Shown here piece after piece: positions 1 through 9,789 of a stretch of 64,000 bases of DNA (the stretch's first letter is position 1; each line of letters begins with the position of its first letter). The notes beneath the pieces are model-generated. The model did not search any database, had not been told where the DNA came from, and saw only the letters and a list, made by a program, of their open reading frames with translations. Made by a program: the position numbers and the translations under genes. The DNA is from Yoonia litorea (GTDB lineage Bacteria > Pseudomonadota > Alphaproteobacteria > Rhodobacterales > Rhodobacteraceae), in the NCBI RefSeq assembly GCF_900114675.1, contig NZ_FOZM01000001.1, positions 1,364,001-1,428,000 on the forward strand. The letters are read 5' to 3'.

Positions 1-511
1 ACTCGATCTCGACGGGTACGATGCGGAAACCACCCCAGAACGGCGGACGCTTCGGATCCGAACCCTTCTGAACTGTTAACTTTGCCACCTCTGCCATGAG
101 CGTTCCTCGGGACGCAAGAGGCTGTGACTGCCTAGAGGCCCATGCCCCCAGACGACTTTGTAGCGATCTGCTTTGAAAATAGGCATCGGCTTGAGCGCCG
201 TCCTCTTTTCTAACCAACCCGCGGACGCGGATCTGCCTGCGCAAGCTCTTCCAGTGCATGACGAAAGCGGCCTTTTGTGTGGCCTCAATCTCGCGGCCTT
301 TGCGACTTTCGTAATTTGTATAGAAGACAAAGCTGTCGTCGCTGATGTCTTTCAGCAGCACCATGCGCACATTCGGTAAACCGTCTGTATCAACTGTCGC
401 CAATGCGATCGCGTTGGGATCGTTGGGCTCTGCCTTCTCGGCCTCGCGCAGCCAGTCCTGCGCGATGGTGAATGGGTCGTCACCAGCAAAGATGCCGTTA
501 CGGTCGGACAA
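1..511 (-). CDS. pdxH: Pyridoxine/pyridoxamine 5'-phosphate oxidase (3' end outside window)
   Basis: FMN enzyme that oxidises pyridoxine or pyridoxamine 5'-phosphate to pyridoxal 5'-phosphate. Reading the minus strand from 511 gives an open frame of about 170 codons that runs off the left edge. It contains [20 protein letters not shown] near the start, then [27 protein letters not shown] and [16 protein letters not shown], all typical PdxH blocks in the right order. Only the C-terminal substrate-binding tail is missing. The best start is TTG at 511-509, giving [14 protein letters not shown], with the purine-rich stretch GGGGAAGG just upstream; no ATG fits the conserved N-terminus. It is divergent from fabI, so the roughly 150 bp between them must hold both promoters. 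Confidence 0.93.
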   Translation of the reverse strand, partial: MSDRNGIFAGDDPFTIAQDWLREAEKAEPNDPNAIALATVDTDGLPNVRMVLLKDISDDSFVFYTNYESRKGREIEATQKAAFVMHWKSLRRQIRVRGLVRKEDGAQADAYFQSRSLQSRLGAWASRQSQPLASRGTLMAEVAKLTVQKGSDPKRPPFWGGFRIVPVEIE

Positions 512-662
512 AGCCCTTCCCCAAATTGTTCCCCCACCTGAAACGCTAAGCAGATTCCCTTGACCGCGCAAGAATATTTCAATGCTGCTGCAAGCTTGCC
601 GCCTGACTTTCAATGGCCTAAACGAAAACCGGAACCAACAACTTGACGCAGAGGAACAGGCG

Positions 663-1469
663 ATGACAGCACAGCTGATGGAAGGCAAAAGAGGCCTGAT
701 CATGGGGCTTGCCAACGACAAGTCGATTGCATGGGGTATTGCAAAAGCTTGTGCTGACGCCGGCGCGGAACTGGCGTTTTCCTATCAGGGCGAGGCGTTG
801 AAGAAACGTGTGGGCCCGCTGGCCGAGTCGCTTGGATCAGACATCGTCCTGCCTTGCGACGTGGGCGACGAAGACAGCATTGATGCACTCTTCGCTGCGT
901 TGGAAGAAAAATGGGGCAAGCTTGATTTCATTGTTCATGCGATTGGATTTTCTGACAAATCCGAATTGCGCGGACGCTATGTCGACACCACCCGCGGCAA
1001 TTTCCAGATGTCTATGGATATCTCGGTCTATTCCTTCACGGCCGTGGTCCAGCGTGCTGAAAAGCTGATGACGGATGGCGGCTCATGCCTGACGCTGACC
1101 TACTACGGCGCAGAAAAGGTCATGCCGCACTATAATGTCATGGGCGTGGCGAAAGCTGCACTTGAGGCATCGGTCCGCTATCTTGCCGAAGATCTCGGCA
1201 AGAACGGGATTCGCGTCAACGCCATCAGTGCAGGCACAATCAAAACGCTGGCGGCCTCCGGCATTGGCGACTTCAGATTGATCATGCGCTGGAACGAATA
1301 CAACTCGCCCCTGCGTCGCACGGTCACACAAGAAGAGGTTGGCAAATCCGCTCTCTATCTTCTCTCAGACCTGGGCAGTGCAGTCACCGGCGAGGTGCAC
1401 CACGTTGATGCAGGCTATCATGTCGTCGGGATGAAGGCCGTTGACGCACCAGACATCACAAAGGAATAG
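663..1469 (+). CDS. fabI: Enoyl-[acyl-carrier-protein] reductase (NADH)
   Basis: Reduces trans-2-enoyl-ACP in the last step of each type II fatty-acid elongation cycle; cytoplasmic short-chain dehydrogenase fold. The 268-residue protein has the FabI nucleotide motif [14 protein letters not shown] near the N-terminus and the catalytic Tyr-x6-Lys (Y157, K164) within [14 protein letters not shown], followed by [18 protein letters not shown]. The length is normal for the family. The start at 663 is chosen because [15 protein letters not shown] matches the usual FabI N-terminus and GAGGAACAG lies just upstream; the frame stays open to 582, but that extension ([10 protein letters not shown]...) is not FabI-like. 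A degraded exporter gene begins 3 bp after the stop. Confidence 0.96.
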   Translation: MTAQLMEGKRGLIMGLANDKSIAWGIAKACADAGAELAFSYQGEALKKRVGPLAESLGSDIVLPCDVGDEDSIDALFAALEEKWGKLDFIVHAIGFSDKSELRGRYVDTTRGNFQMSMDISVYSFTAVVQRAEKLMTDGGSCLTLTYYGAEKVMPHYNVMGVAKAALEASVRYLAEDLGKNGIRVNAISAGTIKTLAASGIGDFRLIMRWNEYNSPLRRTVTQEEVGKSALYLLSDLGSAVTGEVHHVDAGYHVVGMKAVDAPDITKE

Positions 1470-1472
1470 TCT

Positions 1473-1628
1473 GTGACGCTGACCGCCCTTCTGACACTCG
1501 CGGGCCTTCAGGCTCTTATTGCGATCAGCCCCGGCCCTGTCCGGCTCTACCGCAAGGGCAAATCATCACTTGACCGCCTCTTCGGTGGTCTCATCGCTGC
1601 TTTGGGCGCTCGCATCGCCTATCAATAA
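1473..1628 (+). pseudogene. LysE/RhtB-family amino-acid exporter remnant with internal deletion
   Basis: A GTG-initiated frame of 51 codons directly after fabI. Its first 21 residues, MTLTALLTLAGLQALIAISPG, look like the first membrane helix and ISPGP signature of LysE/RhtB exporters. The remainder, LYRKGKSSLDRLFGGLIAAL then GARIAYQ, looks like the last helix of the same family. The roughly 150 residues normally lying between are absent and the join is in frame, so this looks like one internal deletion rather than gradual decay. A functional transporter is not possible at this length. The call is inferred from recognising both ends of the family; a genuine short membrane peptide is the alternative. 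Confidence 0.72.
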
Positions 1629-1640
1629 AGGGTTTTCCTC

Positions 1641-2144
1641 ATGTCAGACCGCCTGCCCCACGAAAAAGGCTTTCACATCAGCTGGGATCAGATCCACCGT
1701 GACAGCCGCGCATTGGCATGGCGGTTGGATGGACATGGTCCTGATGACGGCGCATGGCGGGCGATCGTGGCAATCACACGCGGCGGAATGGCCCCTGCCA
1801 TGATTGTCGCGCGCGAACTGGATGTGCGCACGGTCGATACAATCAGCGTCAAGAGTTACGACCACCAGCATCAGTCGGAGGCCAAGGTCCTCAAATCACC
1901 TGACGAGGAGATGATGGGCGACGGGACCGGAATCCTGATTATCGACGACCTTGTCGATAGCGGCAAAACGCTGGAGCTGGTACGGCAGCTTTATCCGAAC
2001 GCGCATTTTGCGACCGTCTACGCCAAACCCAAAGGGCGGCCACAGGTTGATACGTTCATCACCGAGGTCAGCCAGGACACATGGATTTTCTTCCCGTGGG
2101 ACATGGCGCTGCAATATGTCGAACCCTATCGCGGCAAGGACTAG
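1641..2144 (+). CDS. gpt: Xanthine-guanine phosphoribosyltransferase
   Basis: Purine salvage enzyme that transfers the phosphoribosyl group of PRPP to xanthine or guanine, giving XMP or GMP. The 167-residue protein has the PRPP-binding loop [13 protein letters not shown] at about residues 98-110 and [19 protein letters not shown] near residue 45, typical of the Gpt subfamily; the end [20 protein letters not shown] also fits. The start at 1641 follows the gene remnant by 12 bp. A short dispersed repeat begins within 10 bp of the stop codon. It is probably transcribed with fabI, as no terminator is visible between them. Confidence 0.93.
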   Translation: MSDRLPHEKGFHISWDQIHRDSRALAWRLDGHGPDDGAWRAIVAITRGGMAPAMIVARELDVRTVDTISVKSYDHQHQSEAKVLKSPDEEMMGDGTGILIIDDLVDSGKTLELVRQLYPNAHFATVYAKPKGRPQVDTFITEVSQDTWIFFPWDMALQYVEPYRGKD

Positions 2145-2152
2145 TGCGGGTC

Positions 2153-2185
2153 ATTTCTGGCCCAGAAATATCCCCGCCGGAGGCA
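2153..2185 (+). repeat. Short dispersed intergenic repeat, copy 1
   Basis: Element with the core AAATATCCCCGCCGGAGGCA, preceded by a perfect 8-1-8 inverted repeat (ATTTCTGG, C, CCAGAAAT, 2153-2169). It starts 8 bp after the gpt stop. Two related copies lie at 35121-35153 and 51618-51648, both in the same orientation just after a plus-strand stop codon. Confidence 0.75.
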
Positions 2186-2227
2186 AATGCCTTTCGAGAT
2201 CGTGACATTCCGTCAATCAGGTGATCC

Positions 2228-3403
2228 ATGACACAAACACGGACAGCCAGTACTTTTGCCCCTCCGGTCATGGAGGCGCGGCGCTGGCTTGAGGGTGTCG
2301 AACACCCCAACGGACGCCCTCTCATCAATGTCAGTCAGGCAGCGCCAGTCGATCCGCCGCCGGCCCCGTTGCGCGAAGCGATGGCACAAATGGTGATGGA
2401 AGATGCCGAGGCGCATCTTTACGGCCCCGTGCTCGGCCTTCCTGCGCTCAGGGCAGAGGTCGCACGCCAATGGACGGCAAGCTATGGCGGATTGGTTGGG
2501 CCAGAGCAGGTCGCGATAACGTCCGGATGCAACCAGGCATTTGCGGCGGCGATCGCAACGCTTTGTGCGGAAGCTGACGAGGTCATTATCCCTGTCCCCT
2601 ACTACTTCAATCACCGCATGTGGTTGGACATGTCAGGCGTCAGGACCGTCGCCCTTGAGACAGGCGACGGTATGGTCCCTTCGGCAGAGCGCGCTGCGGA
2701 ATGCATCACCGAGCGGACCCGCGCCATCGCCTTGGTCAGCCCCAACAACCCCTGCGGGGTCGAATATCCAGAGGAGACGTTGCAGGCATTTCTCAATCTG
2801 GCACGTGAAAAGGGCATCGCGCTGATTGTTGACGAAACCTACCGCGACTTTGACAGCCGGTCTGCTCCGCCGCATGCGCTGTTCGCTGATCCCGATTGGG
2901 ATGACACGCTGATCCAGCTGTATTCCTTCTCGAAGGCATACCGGCTGACAGGTCACAGGGTCGGTGCCGTCGTCGCATCCGAGGCCCGTTTGGCCGAAAT
3001 CGAGAAATTCCTTGATACCGTCGCGATTTGCCCAAACCAGCTTGGTCAACGCGCGGCGCTTTGGGGGATGCAAAACCTTGGCGGATGGCTCGCTGGTGAA
3101 CGCGCTGAAATTCTTGACCGCCGCGCGGCCATCGAAGAGCAGTTTCCGCGTCTCGCGGCAAAGGGGTGGGAGCTTTTGGGGTGTGGGGCTTATTTCGCCT
3201 ATGTGCGGCATCCATTCTCGATGTCTTCTGCCGAACTCGCCCCGCGTCTGGTCAAAGAAGCGGGCATCCTGCTTTTGCCCGGAACGATCTTCATGCCTGA
3301 CGATGTGAGGGGCGGCGAAAGCCAGCTGCGCATCGCCTTTGCCAACATAGATCGGGCAGGCATCGTGGCGCTTTTCGACCGGCTGGCGGCGCTTACGCTC
3401 TAA
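2228..3403 (+). CDS. Class I/II pyridoxal-phosphate aminotransferase
   Basis: Fold-type I PLP aminotransferase of 391 residues. The Schiff-base lysine is K236 in YSFSKAYRLTGHRVG, where SKAYRLTG is the class I/II signature. Other marks are VSPNNPCGVEYPEETL (about residues 171-186, Asn that binds the PLP ring), IVDETYRDF (Asp contacting the pyridine nitrogen) and SQLRIAFANID near the C-terminus with the substrate-carboxylate Arg. The substrate cannot be told from the sequence. The gene stands 83 bp after gpt with the dispersed repeat between, and is followed 63 bp later by ppiD on the same strand. Confidence 0.9.
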   Translation: MTQTRTASTFAPPVMEARRWLEGVEHPNGRPLINVSQAAPVDPPPAPLREAMAQMVMEDAEAHLYGPVLGLPALRAEVARQWTASYGGLVGPEQVAITSGCNQAFAAAIATLCAEADEVIIPVPYYFNHRMWLDMSGVRTVALETGDGMVPSAERAAECITERTRAIALVSPNNPCGVEYPEETLQAFLNLAREKGIALIVDETYRDFDSRSAPPHALFADPDWDDTLIQLYSFSKAYRLTGHRVGAVVASEARLAEIEKFLDTVAICPNQLGQRAALWGMQNLGGWLAGERAEILDRRAAIEEQFPRLAAKGWELLGCGAYFAYVRHPFSMSSAELAPRLVKEAGILLLPGTIFMPDDVRGGESQLRIAFANIDRAGIVALFDRLAALTL

Positions 3404-3466
3404 GGCTTGCACCCCCGCGCACTGGCCCTTATTCATGCGCCAATCAGCGGGTGGAGCAGCAGTCTC

Positions 3467-5305
3467 ATGGCAGAAAAAAAGAAACCTCGTTACGGCGCGT
3501 GGATCATCGTCGCTGTCATCCTTTTGGGGCTGGCAGGGTTTGGAACAGGCGGTCTGAGCGGCACCATTCGCACGATTGGCACCGTCGGCGACAAAGAGGT
3601 GACGGTTCAGTCCTACCAGCGCGCCCTGAACGATCAGATCCGAGCCTTATCTGCACAATTTGGGCAGCAAATCTCGTTTCAGCAGGCACAAGCCTTCGGC
3701 ATCGATCAGGTGGCACTGAACCAGGTCGTTCTGCTGAGCACGCTGGACAACGAGGCAGATCAGCTTGGTATCTCGATCGGCGATGAAAACGTGTTCGAGC
3801 GGCTTCAAGCAATCCCGCAATTTCAGGGCGCAAGCGGCTTTAACCGTGAAACCTACCGGCTGGCATTGCAGCAATCGGGGCAATCGGCTGCCGAGTTTGA
3901 AGACGAACTTCGCGATGAAACCGCGCGCACTCTGCTGCAAGGCGCTGTGGTCAGTGGCATTCCCACCCCTGAGGCGCTCGCGGATGCATTGGTCCAATAC
4001 ACAAGCGAGACCCGCGCCATCACATGGGCAATCGTGGATGAGCCAGCTTTGACCTCGCCCGTTCCCGGGGCCACAGAGGCTGATCAAACGGCATATTACG
4101 AAAACAATCCAGACGAGTTCACGGCACCGGAAGCACGGGAAATCACCTATGCGTGGCTGACCCCGACCATGATCCTGGACGACATGGAAGTTCCGGATGA
4201 GGCGATCACGCAGCTTTATCAGGACCGGATCACTGAATTTGTCCAACCCGAACGGCGGCTCGTTGAACGCTTGGTTTATGTCGCACAAGACCGCGCCGAT
4301 GATGCGGCGGCACGCCTTGCCGAAGGAACCGTCACCTTTGAAGAATTGGTCGCTGAACGAGGCTTGTCGCTTGCTGATGTTGATTTGGGCGATCTGGCTG
4401 AGGATGAACTCGGGGCGGCTGGCGAGGCCGTATTCGACGCGGCCCCTGGCGAGGTCGTCGGACCGTTCCAGACCACGTTCGGCCCTGCTCTTTTCCGCAT
4501 GAATGCCGTTTTGGCAGCGCAAGAAATCACCTTGGAAGAGGCCACACCCGACCTGCGCGAAGAACTGGCAGCCGAAGCTGCCCGCGGTTTCATCAATGAC
4601 AGTGCCGATGGGATTATCGACCTTCTGGCTGGCGGGGCCACGATGGCCGATCTGGCCGAGCGAACAGATATGCAGCTTGGCACGATCTCTTGGACGGCTG
4701 AGGATAGCGAAGGGATCGCAGCATATGACGCCTTCCGCCGCGAAGCTGCAGCGGCCGAAGTCGGTCAATTCCCCGAACTGCACGATCTGGCTGACGGCGG
4801 GATTTTTGCGCTCACGCTCGACAGCATTACGCCGCCCACATTGCGCCCCATTGACGATGTGCGCGAGGAGCTTCAGGCGGCTGTCGTACGTGAAAACACC
4901 CGCGAAGCAATCATTGCCAAGGCAGAGGAATTCGCTGATGGCATCTTGCCTTTGACGAACTTCGAAAGCCTCGGACTGGTGCCAGTCAGCGAAGAAGGTC
5001 TGACCCGCCGCAGCTTCGTCGAAGGCACACCGCCTGAGTTTAATGCCGAAATCTTCGAAATGGCAGTGGGAGACGTCAAAGTCATCCCGGTTGAGGACCG
5101 CGCCCTGATCGTCCGCCTTGACGATATCGCGGCACCCGACCTTGCTGATCCGGCGGTTATTGCACAACGCGACGCCTTGGCCGAGAACGCCGCTGCAGGC
5201 ATTGCACAGGATATTTTCGACGCCTATGCAACGACGCTGCAGCAGAACACCGAAATCAACCTTAACCAGCAGACGATCAACGCGATCAACGCGCAGTTCC
5301 AGTAA
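3467..5305 (+). CDS. ppiD: Peptidylprolyl isomerase PpiD-type periplasmic folding factor
   Basis: Membrane-anchored SurA/PpiD-type chaperone of 612 residues that helps fold exported proteins. A cytoplasmic lysine-rich tail (MAEKKKPRYG) is followed by one membrane helix (WIIVAVILLGLAGFGTGGL), then a SurA-like N-terminal chaperone region and a weak parvulin domain around residues 230-370 (EITYAWLTP, EVVGPFQTTFGPALFRMNAV). The start at 3467 is preferred to an upstream in-frame GTG/ATG because it puts the membrane anchor at the N-terminus as in the family. trpE begins 9 bp after the stop. This ppiD-trpE order is familiar from Rhodobacterales. Confidence 0.9.
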   Translation: MAEKKKPRYGAWIIVAVILLGLAGFGTGGLSGTIRTIGTVGDKEVTVQSYQRALNDQIRALSAQFGQQISFQQAQAFGIDQVALNQVVLLSTLDNEADQLGISIGDENVFERLQAIPQFQGASGFNRETYRLALQQSGQSAAEFEDELRDETARTLLQGAVVSGIPTPEALADALVQYTSETRAITWAIVDEPALTSPVPGATEADQTAYYENNPDEFTAPEAREITYAWLTPTMILDDMEVPDEAITQLYQDRITEFVQPERRLVERLVYVAQDRADDAAARLAEGTVTFEELVAERGLSLADVDLGDLAEDELGAAGEAVFDAAPGEVVGPFQTTFGPALFRMNAVLAAQEITLEEATPDLREELAAEAARGFINDSADGIIDLLAGGATMADLAERTDMQLGTISWTAEDSEGIAAYDAFRREAAAAEVGQFPELHDLADGGIFALTLDSITPPTLRPIDDVREELQAAVVRENTREAIIAKAEEFADGILPLTNFESLGLVPVSEEGLTRRSFVEGTPPEFNAEIFEMAVGDVKVIPVEDRALIVRLDDIAAPDLADPAVIAQRDALAENAAAGIAQDIFDAYATTLQQNTEINLNQQTINAINAQFQ

Positions 5306-5314
5306 GGCAACCAC

Positions 5315-6823
5315 ATGGCGCTTTTGCCCGACTACGATACATTCGCCGAAGGGTTCGACAGCGGCGCCAATCAGGTGGTTTACACGCGGATAGCGGCTGA
5401 TCTTGATACGCCCGTCTCGCTCATGCTGAAGCTGTCGGGTGCCGGCAAGAATGCGTTCATGCTGGAAAGCGTGACAGGTGGCGAAGTTCGGGGACGCTAT
5501 TCTATCATCGGCATGAACCCTGATCTGATCTGGGAATGTCGCGGCACTTCAAGCCGTGTGAACCGCAACGCACGATTTGACGAAGATGGCTTTGCAACCT
5601 GCGATGCTGATCCTCTCACCGCGTTGAGAGGTCTTCTCGATGAAAGCCGGATTGACCTGCCAGCGGACCTTCCGGCCGCGTCTGCCGGCCTCTTCGGGTA
5701 CCTGGGATACGATATGATCCGACTGGTCGAGCGGCTGCCGGACATCAACCCCGATCCGCTTGACCTACCTGATGCTGTCATGATGCGGCCATCTGTTGTG
5801 GCTGTGCTAGACGGCGTAAAGGGTGACGTCATTCTGGTGGCACCGGCTTACGTCAATTCCGATCTTTCCGCGCGGGCAGCCTATGCACAGGCGGCCGAAC
5901 GGGTGATGGATGCACAAAGGGCGCTTGAGCGTCCGATGCCAAGTGAGAGCCGCGATCTGGCCGAGCCTGCACCCGTGGCGCCCCCCGTTTCCAACTTCAC
6001 CCATGAAGGCTATTTGCAGGCGGTGGACAAAGCCAAGGAATACATCCGCGCAGGTGATATCTTTCAGGTGGTTCCGGCACAGCGGTGGACGCAGGAGTTT
6101 CGCGAACCACCCTTCGCACTTTATCGTTCACTGCGCCGGACCAATCCCTCGCCTTTTATGTTCTTTTTCAATTTCGGCGGCTTTCAGGTCATTGGTGCCA
6201 GCCCCGAAATTCTTGTGCGGGTCTTCGGCAATGAGGTCACCATCCGCCCGATCGCCGGAACGCGCCCGCGCGGAGCCACGCCTGCCGAGGACAAGGCAAA
6301 CGAGCTGGATCTGATGGCCGACGAAAAAGAGCTGGCAGAGCATCTGATGCTGCTCGACCTTGGTCGCAATGACACCGGCAAGGTATCTAAAATTGGCACC
6401 GTGCGCCCGACCGAACAATTCATTGTGGAACGCTATAGCCACGTGATGCATATCGTCTCAAACGTTGTTGGGGAGTTGGCCGATGATCAGGATGCGCTCA
6501 GCGCGTTCTTTGCAGGGATGCCTGCAGGCACGGTCTCTGGCGCGCCGAAGGTCCGTGCGATGGAAATCATCGACGAGTTGGAGCCCGAAAAGCGTGGAGT
6601 CTACGGCGGTGGTTGCGGCTATTTCAGCGCCAATGGTGATATGGATATGTGCATCGCGCTGCGCACTGCCGTGCTGAAGGATGAAAAGCTCTATATTCAG
6701 GCTGGCGGGGGTGTCGTTTATGACAGTGATCCTGAGGCCGAATATCAGGAGACCGTCCATAAATCGAACGCGATCAGAAAGGCGGCAGCCGATGCGCGGA
6801 TGTTCCGCGGCAAGGGCAACTAA
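5315..6823 (+). CDS. trpE: Anthranilate synthase component I
   Basis: Converts chorismate and ammonia (supplied by TrpG) to anthranilate, the first committed step of tryptophan synthesis. The 502-residue chain has the N-terminal regulatory region with FMLESVTGG, the LES-type element linked to tryptophan feedback binding, and a C-terminal chorismate-binding domain from about residue 225 with RPIAGTRPRG, LMADEKELAEHLMLLDLGRN, GTVSGAPKVRAMEIIDELEP and YIQAGGGVVYDSDPE. All catalytic blocks are present. Translation starts 9 bp after ppiD with AAGG upstream. A convergent deacetylase gene begins 3 bp after its stop, so trpE is split from trpGDC. Confidence 0.97.
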   Translation: MALLPDYDTFAEGFDSGANQVVYTRIAADLDTPVSLMLKLSGAGKNAFMLESVTGGEVRGRYSIIGMNPDLIWECRGTSSRVNRNARFDEDGFATCDADPLTALRGLLDESRIDLPADLPAASAGLFGYLGYDMIRLVERLPDINPDPLDLPDAVMMRPSVVAVLDGVKGDVILVAPAYVNSDLSARAAYAQAAERVMDAQRALERPMPSESRDLAEPAPVAPPVSNFTHEGYLQAVDKAKEYIRAGDIFQVVPAQRWTQEFREPPFALYRSLRRTNPSPFMFFFNFGGFQVIGASPEILVRVFGNEVTIRPIAGTRPRGATPAEDKANELDLMADEKELAEHLMLLDLGRNDTGKVSKIGTVRPTEQFIVERYSHVMHIVSNVVGELADDQDALSAFFAGMPAGTVSGAPKVRAMEIIDELEPEKRGVYGGGCGYFSANGDMDMCIALRTAVLKDEKLYIQAGGGVVYDSDPEAEYQETVHKSNAIRKAAADARMFRGKGN

Positions 6824-6826
6824 TCC

Positions 6827-8071
6827 TCAGTCGCGCAGGATCGCTGATACCGGTCCGACCACCGCCCCGACATCGGGGTTCTCGGCGACCCATGCTTGTA
6901 GCGCCTCAAGCGTTTGCTGGTTGAGATCGGCAACAAGAACCGCATCACCGGACTGACGTGCCCTGAAAGCAGCCTGATCAAGCGCGCGTCCCATGGCGTT
7001 GGCGCTCATGCCATTGCCACCCAATTCGCGCATAATAGCCACAGCGGGCACACCCGCCTGCCCCGCGCTCCGGATTGCGCCACCAAGCCCACGTTCCTTG
7101 GCGACGAAGCCCATGCCGTTGGCTGACAGAACTTCCATGACTTGCGCTGTCACCTGCCTGTCACCTTGCACCACGTCGTTGCCAGAGGAGTAAAGCATCG
7201 CCGATTGCGGCATCAGTTCAAGCGCTGCAGCGAAAGCGACCTCCACATCTTCTGGACGTGCACCTTGTGGCAAGGCAAGTTCCATCGCGACTTCGGCGCC
7301 TGCCGTTCTGAAGTCACGCATCTGGGTCGCGGAATTCGCTGACAATGCATTCACCACGACAGTGGGCGCAAAGCCCAAATCAGCAAGACCGGATGCAAGT
7401 CCGACACCCTCACCGCGATCAACCAAGAGGATCGCCATGACAGGAAGGTTCTGAGGATTTTCAAACACTGCGCCGTGGCGTACCAGCGCCGGGGCGTCAT
7501 CGGCGATCTGCGGTTCTTCGACAACCTCAGCGGCAATTCCAGCGACAGCTTCCTCTTCGGTGTCTTCGCTGCCCGGACGGTTGATCCGGACCGATGGTGC
7601 CGCCGGCGCGCTCTCTGTCTCTTCAGACGCTGCCGCTTGCGTGCCATCCTGCTCTGGCGTCACTGTCGCCGGCGCCTCAGCAGGTGCGACAACGGGTGCT
7701 TCGGCCGTATCGACCTCTGGCAAGGCCTCGGGCGCTTCCCCCAAAACGATGACTTCCGGTGACGGTGCCGCATCAATCGCGGAGTCGCCATCAACCAACG
7801 GCAATTCAGGTCGTCGGGCCGTATTCGACAGGACTGGCACCCAGAGATCGATAAATGGCGGACGCGCCTCCATCGGCGTGCGCGGCAGACTGCCCTCTGA
7901 CGGCGGGACAAACGCAGTGTCCAGCACGACCAGCCCGATATCGGAATTTGTTTCGCCGGTGCTATCAGCAATCTGAGGTGTGGCCAGCGGACCCGACAGA
8001 TAGGAATAGGCGGCCACGGCAGTACCGCAAATCAGGACACCCCAGATGGCACCTCGAATATAGCCCAACAT
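6827..8071 (-). CDS. Divergent polysaccharide deacetylase family protein
   Basis: Protein of 414 residues. An N-terminal membrane helix (GAIWGVLICGTAVAAYSYL) is followed by a long acidic, Ala/Pro/Glu-rich linker (about residues 95-185), and then a C-terminal domain from about 195 that starts MAILLVDRGEGVG and resembles the divergent polysaccharide deacetylase family (DUF610/YibQ-like). Classical metal-binding motifs of NodB deacetylases are not evident, as expected of the divergent group, so catalytic activity is uncertain. It lies between trpE and trpG on the opposite strand and shares a 123-bp divergent promoter region with trpG. The position is probably historical rather than functional. 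Confidence 0.85.
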   Translation of the reverse strand: MLGYIRGAIWGVLICGTAVAAYSYLSGPLATPQIADSTGETNSDIGLVVLDTAFVPPSEGSLPRTPMEARPPFIDLWVPVLSNTARRPELPLVDGDSAIDAAPSPEVIVLGEAPEALPEVDTAEAPVVAPAEAPATVTPEQDGTQAAASEETESAPAAPSVRINRPGSEDTEEEAVAGIAAEVVEEPQIADDAPALVRHGAVFENPQNLPVMAILLVDRGEGVGLASGLADLGFAPTVVVNALSANSATQMRDFRTAGAEVAMELALPQGARPEDVEVAFAAALELMPQSAMLYSSGNDVVQGDRQVTAQVMEVLSANGMGFVAKERGLGGAIRSAGQAGVPAVAIMRELGGNGMSANAMGRALDQAAFRARQSGDAVLVADLNQQTLEALQAWVAENPDVGAVVGPVSAILRD

Positions 8072-8194
8072 CCTGTCTCTATTCCTTGCTACCTGCTTGA
8101 CGCGACCCGGCGTCCCGGCCCATGTATGACCGGGTTATAACGCCGTTTTCCAAAGGGATCATACCCCTTAATTCTACCTGCGCGGGATTCTACC

Positions 8195-8776
8195 ATGCTG
8201 CTTCTGATCGATAACTACGACAGCTTCACTTACAACCTCGTGCATTATCTGGGCGAGCTCGGTGCCGATGTTGTCGTGAAACGCAATGATGCGCTCAACG
8301 TGCAAGAAGCGATGGCAATGCGGCCGGAAGCGATACTGCTATCACCGGGCCCATGTGATCCGTCGCAAGCAGGGATCTGCCTGTCATTGGTGCATGCCGC
8401 AGCCGAAACCAGACTGCCATTGATGGGGGTCTGCCTTGGTCATCAAGCCATCGGCGAAGCCTTCGGCGGCAAAGTTGTGCGGTGCCACGAAATTGTCCAT
8501 GGCAAGATGGGTGTAATGCACCACAAGGCGAAAGGCCTTTTTGCCGACCTGCCGACCCCTTTCGACGCGACCCGGTATCATTCGCTTGTGGTCGAACGGG
8601 AAAGCCTGCCTGACTGTCTTGAGATCACCGCCGCACTGGAGGATGGCACCATCATGGGTCTGCAACACCGCGAACTTCCGATCCATGGCGTGCAATTCCA
8701 TCCAGAGAGCATCCGGTCCGAGCACGGTCATCAACTTCTCAAGAACTTCCTTGATATGACAAAGGTGCCAGCATGA
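8195..8776 (+). CDS. trpG: Anthranilate synthase component II (glutamine amidotransferase)
   Basis: Releases ammonia from glutamine for TrpE. The 193-residue class I amidotransferase has the oxyanion strand [11 protein letters not shown], the nucleophile C80 in [15 protein letters not shown], and the His-x-Glu pair in [13 protein letters not shown]. Family length is normal. Its stop overlaps the trpD start by 4 bp (ATGA), showing translational coupling. The gene heads the run trpG-trpD-ung-trpC-moaC-moeA. The 123-bp region upstream shows no evident leader peptide rich in Trp codons, so I see no sign of classical attenuation. Confidence 0.97.
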   Translation: MLLLIDNYDSFTYNLVHYLGELGADVVVKRNDALNVQEAMAMRPEAILLSPGPCDPSQAGICLSLVHAAAETRLPLMGVCLGHQAIGEAFGGKVVRCHEIVHGKMGVMHHKAKGLFADLPTPFDATRYHSLVVERESLPDCLEITAALEDGTIMGLQHRELPIHGVQFHPESIRSEHGHQLLKNFLDMTKVPA

Positions 8777-9789
8777 GCGACGCAATGAAGCCACTGATCT
8801 ACGCGGCCTCCGAGGGGCCTTTGTCCCGCTCACAGGCGGAAGAAGCGTTCAACTACCTCTTTGAAGGGGCCGCCACCCCTGCGCAGATCGGTGGTTTCCT
8901 GATGGCGCTGCGCGCGCGCGGCGAATCTGTTTCTGAATACGCCGCGGCGGCGGCGGTCATGCGTGCCCATTGTGTCCCTGTCAAAGCGCCTGAAGGTGCT
9001 ATGGATATCGTTGGCACAGGCGGTGACGGCAAACACACACTGAACATTTCGACAGCCACCGCCTTTGTCGTGGCTGGCGCAGGCGTGCCAGTTGCAAAAC
9101 ACGGCAACCGCAACCTGTCATCAAAATCAGGAACGGCGGATGTTCAGGGCGCGCTTGGTATTGATGTCATGGTCGGACCAGAGGTCGTCGAAAAGGCCAT
9201 CGCAGAAGCTGGTATCGGCTTTATGATGGCCCCGATGCACCATCCGGCAATGAAACACGTCGGACCCATCCGCGTTGAGCTTGGTTCAAAAACGATCTTC
9301 AACATTCTGGGGCCATTGACAAATCCCGCTGGCGTAAAGCGGCAGCTAACAGGAGCCTTCGCGCCTGATCTTATTTTTCCGATGGCAGAGACACTGCAAC
9401 AGCTCGGCTCCGAAAAAGCGTGGCTTGTTCATGGCAGCGACGGAACGGACGAGATCACAATCTGCGGAACCACGAGCGTCGCGGCACTCGAGGATGGCAA
9501 GATCACATCAAAGACCATCCACCCCGAAGATGCCGGCCTGCCAGAGCACCCCTTCAAGGACATTATCGGCGGCACACCACAGGAAAACGCGGCAGCCATG
9601 ATGGCGTTGCTCGAAGGCGAAGAAGGCGCGTATCGTGACGCGGTCCTGCTGAACGCTGCTGCCGCACTTGTCGTCGCTGACAAGGCCACCGATCTCAGCG
9701 AGGGTGTTGGCCTTGCTGCAGAAAGCATTGACAGCGGCAAAGCCAAGGCCGCCGTTGAGACGCTGGCTCGTATCACGCAAGCCGGGTGA
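8773..9789 (+). CDS. trpD: Anthranilate phosphoribosyltransferase
   Basis: Joins anthranilate and PRPP to form phosphoribosyl-anthranilate, the second step of tryptophan synthesis. The 338-residue protein has the PRPP-binding [14 protein letters not shown] and [16 protein letters not shown] motifs, [20 protein letters not shown] and LGPLTNPAG, all standard for TrpD. It overlaps trpG by 4 bp upstream. At the 3' end the stop TGA overlaps the ung start as TGATG. It is a free-standing TrpD, not fused to TrpG. Confidence 0.97.
   Translation: MSDAMKPLIYAASEGPLSRSQAEEAFNYLFEGAATPAQIGGFLMALRARGESVSEYAAAAAVMRAHCVPVKAPEGAMDIVGTGGDGKHTLNISTATAFVVAGAGVPVAKHGNRNLSSKSGTADVQGALGIDVMVGPEVVEKAIAEAGIGFMMAPMHHPAMKHVGPIRVELGSKTIFNILGPLTNPAGVKRQLTGAFAPDLIFPMAETLQQLGSEKAWLVHGSDGTDEITICGTTSVAALEDGKITSKTIHPEDAGLPEHPFKDIIGGTPQENAAAMMALLEGEEGAYRDAVLLNAAAALVVADKATDLSEGVGLAAESIDSGKAKAAVETLARITQAG

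Noticed and set aside
3647..5314. Long open frame (555 codons) antisense to ppiD
   Set aside because: Its product has no recognisable motif, while the plus-strand frame gives a full PpiD protein. Long antisense frames are common in GC-rich genes.
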